Origin: Lysobacter_C sp966210725
GTDB taxonomy: Bacteria; Pseudomonadota; Gammaproteobacteria; Xanthomonadales; Xanthomonadaceae
Direction of reading: 5' to 3'
DNA: 7,741 bases
Assembly (NCBI GenBank): GCA_966210725.1
Contig: CBIHLN010000104.1
Location: 1 to 7,741, forward strand
This document shows, in pieces, positions 6,732 through 7,741 of this stretch. The position numbers were made by a program, and so were the translations under genes. Below the pieces are notes generated by a model. That model was not told where the DNA came from. It made no database searches and saw only the letters and a list, made by a program, of their open reading frames with translations. The number at the start of each line of letters is the position of its first letter. The stretch's first letter is position 1.

Positions 6732-6836
6732 AGGCGCGCGGCACCGGACGGCACCGCGCCGGAATCCCGGCACGCAGGCGCCCGACCCGTTCAGGTCCGC
6801 TCCGTCAAAACCCCGTCACGTCACCGCCGCACCGTC
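6732..6836. other. remaining fliK-fliL spacer, no gene seen
   Basis: No convincing coding frame or RNA gene is visible here. A short stem GGCGCG (6733-6738) with CGCGCC (6755-6760) encloses the direct repeat CGGCACCG (6739-6746 and 6749-6756). Three GTCA tetramers (6804-6807, 6815-6818, 6820-6823) lie just upstream of the sigma-54 promoter and could be part of an activator site. Confidence 0.4.
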
Positions 6837-6852
6837 CGGCACGCCGCTTGCA
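6837..6852 (+). promoter_or_regulatory. sigma-54 (RpoN) promoter for fliL-fliM
   Basis: CGGCACGCCGCTTGCA matches the sigma-54 consensus TGGCACG-N4-TTGCA at all fixed positions except the first. The invariant GG is at 6838-6839 and GC at 6850-6851, exactly 10 bases apart. Transcription would start near 6863, about 21 bases before the fliL GTG. In Pseudomonas, which has a similar polar-flagellum hierarchy, the fliL operon is a sigma-54/FleQ-dependent class II unit, so the site makes biological sense. Confidence 0.75.
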
Positions 6853-6871
6853 CAGCGGGGGCAGTCCTCAT

Positions 6872-6877
6872 GGAGAG
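6872..6877 (+). promoter_or_regulatory. ribosome-binding site deciding the fliL GTG start
   Basis: GGAGAG ends 6 bases before the GTG at 6884. An in-frame TTG at 6848 would add 12 residues, but it lies inside the -12 element of the sigma-54 promoter and upstream of the predicted transcript start, so it is rejected. Confidence 0.75.
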
Positions 6878-6883
6878 CCCTGC

Positions 6884-7360
6884 GTGTCCGCCCAGCCGAC
6901 CCCCGCCAAGTCCAAGCGCAAGCTGATCCTCGCCACCGTCGCCGTGCTGGTGCTGGCCGCCGCCGCAGGCGGTGGCTGGTTCTGGTGGTCCGGGCAGGCC
7001 CAGGCCGGCGAAGGCGAGGACGCCGCCGCGGCCGCCAAGGCGCCGGCGCTGTACTACGCGATGGAGCCCGCGTTCGTCGTCAACCTGGTCGACGCCGACG
7101 TCGTGCGCTACCTGCAGGCCGACGTCCAGTTGATGACCCGCGACACCGAGACCGCCGCCGCGCTGGAGGCCCATGCCCCGGCCGTGCGCAACAAGCTGCT
7201 GCTGCTGTTCGGCCAGCAGTCGGCCACCCAGTTGGCCCAGCGCGCCGCCAAGGAGCAGCTGCAGAAGCAGGCCCTCACCGAGGTCCAGAACGTGCTGAAG
7301 GCCGAGGGCGCACCCGCCCAGGTCGAGGCCGTCTATTTCACCAGCCTGGTCACGCAGTGA
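6884..7360 (+). CDS. fliL: FliL, flagellar basal-body-associated stator-support protein
   Basis: FliL is a single-pass inner-membrane protein that surrounds or supports the MotAB stator and affects torque and swarming. From the GTG at 6884 the product is 158 residues (E. coli about 154). It has a short basic cytoplasmic tail (KSKRK, 9-13), one membrane helix at about 14-35, and an acidic Ala-rich linker. A periplasmic domain (about 50-158) follows, with FVVNLVDADVVRYLQADVQL and the family's C-terminal end YFTSLVTQ (151-158, usually YFTSFVxQ). It has its own sigma-54 promoter and ribosome-binding site and is followed after 31 bases by fliM, so it is likely the first gene of a second flagellar transcription unit. 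Confidence 0.95.
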   Translation: MSAQPTPAKSKRKLILATVAVLVLAAAAGGGWFWWSGQAQAGEGEDAAAAAKAPALYYAMEPAFVVNLVDADVVRYLQADVQLMTRDTETAAALEAHAPAVRNKLLLLFGQQSATQLAQRAAKEQLQKQALTEVQNVLKAEGAPAQVEAVYFTSLVTQ

Positions 7361-7391
7361 CCGCGCCCCACGCCCGCCTGACGGAATCCGC

Positions 7392-7741
7392 ATGAGCGCC
7401 GACCTGCTCTCGCAAGACGAAATCGACGCCCTGCTGCATGGCGTCGACAGTGGCGCGGTCGATACCGAGGACGCGCCCGCCGGCCCCGGCGAGGCCCGCA
7501 CCTACGACTTCGCCAGCCAGGACCGCATCGTCCGCGGCCGCCTGCCGACGCTGGAGATGATCAACGAGCGCTTCGCGCGCACGTGGCGCATCGGCCTGTT
7601 CAACCTGCTGCGCCGTTCGGCCGACCTGTCGGTGCGCGGCGTCGACCTGATGCGCTTCGGCGAGTACATGCACTCGCTGCAGGTGCCGACCAACCTCAAC
7701 CTGGTGAAGATGAAGCCGCTGCGCGGCACCGCGCTGGTGGT
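7392..7741 (+). CDS. fliM: FliM, flagellar motor switch protein (5' part, cut by window end)
   Basis: FliM is the C-ring switch protein that binds phosphorylated CheY and controls rotation direction. Only the first 116 codons are in the window. Residues 6-15 (LSQDEIDALL) are the conserved N-terminal CheY-P-binding peptide. A short variable linker (about 18-36) is followed by the start of the middle domain at YDFASQDRIVRGRLPTLEMI (38-57) and NERFAR. The reading continues uninterrupted to the last base. The ATG at 7392 has only a weak ribosome-binding site (ACGGA, 7381-7385), and the spacer after fliL is 31 bases with no promoter seen, so it is probably cotranscribed with fliL. Partial because of the window edge, not because of any disruption. 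Confidence 0.96.
   Translation, partial: MSADLLSQDEIDALLHGVDSGAVDTEDAPAGPGEARTYDFASQDRIVRGRLPTLEMINERFARTWRIGLFNLLRRSADLSVRGVDLMRFGEYMHSLQVPTNLNLVKMKPLRGTALV

Noticed and set aside
6646..7395. 249-codon + strand frame through the repeats and over fliL
   Set aside because: It starts in the repeat array and reads fliL in the wrong frame, giving an Arg/Gly-rich sequence; FliL in its own frame is clear.
1..7741. Hidden defence, toxin or mobile gene system
   Set aside because: Every large real coding region is a recognisable flagellar protein and the spacers are too short or too repetitive to hold another gene.

Overview
The window is a segment of a flagellar gene cluster, entirely on the + strand: fliF, fliG, fliH, fliI, fliJ, fliK, fliL and the first 350 bases of fliM. 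Base composition is very GC-rich. Two kinds of short GTAG-headed palindromic repeat lie between genes; the TGTAGGAGCG... type is widespread in Xanthomonadaceae/Lysobacteraceae. Together with the gene order this suggests a motile gammaproteobacterium such as Lysobacter, Luteimonas or a relative. That assignment is inference from style and repeats, not from a marker gene.

Layout. Bases 1-22 are the tail of the spacer before fliF. From 23 to 6450, six genes encode the MS-ring (FliF), the C-ring rotor protein (FliG), the export ATPase complex (FliH, FliI, FliJ) and the hook-length ruler (FliK). Most junctions are 1-8 base overlaps, so translational coupling is expected. The exception is fliH-fliI, where 139 bases hold an inverted pair of REP-like hairpins. 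A 48-codon frame crosses this insert and overlaps fliH at its start and fliI at its end through ATGA.

After fliK comes a 433-base non-coding gap (6451-6883). It holds a GC-rich hairpin, five copies of a 23-base GTAG-type palindromic repeat, and, just before fliL, a near-perfect sigma-54 promoter (GG-N10-GC) at 6837-6852. fliL therefore probably starts a second transcription unit continuing into fliM and beyond the window. fliL begins at a GTG at 6884 behind a good ribosome-binding site; a longer start would lie inside the promoter.

The genes act together. FliF anchors the motor and export gate, FliG and FliM (with FliN, not in the window) form the switch, FliL supports the stator, FliH/I/J energise export, and FliK sets hook length. 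I see no defence system, transposase gene, RNA gene or CRISPR array. The unusual content is the intergenic repeats and what they may do to coupling and transcription inside an essential-for-motility operon.
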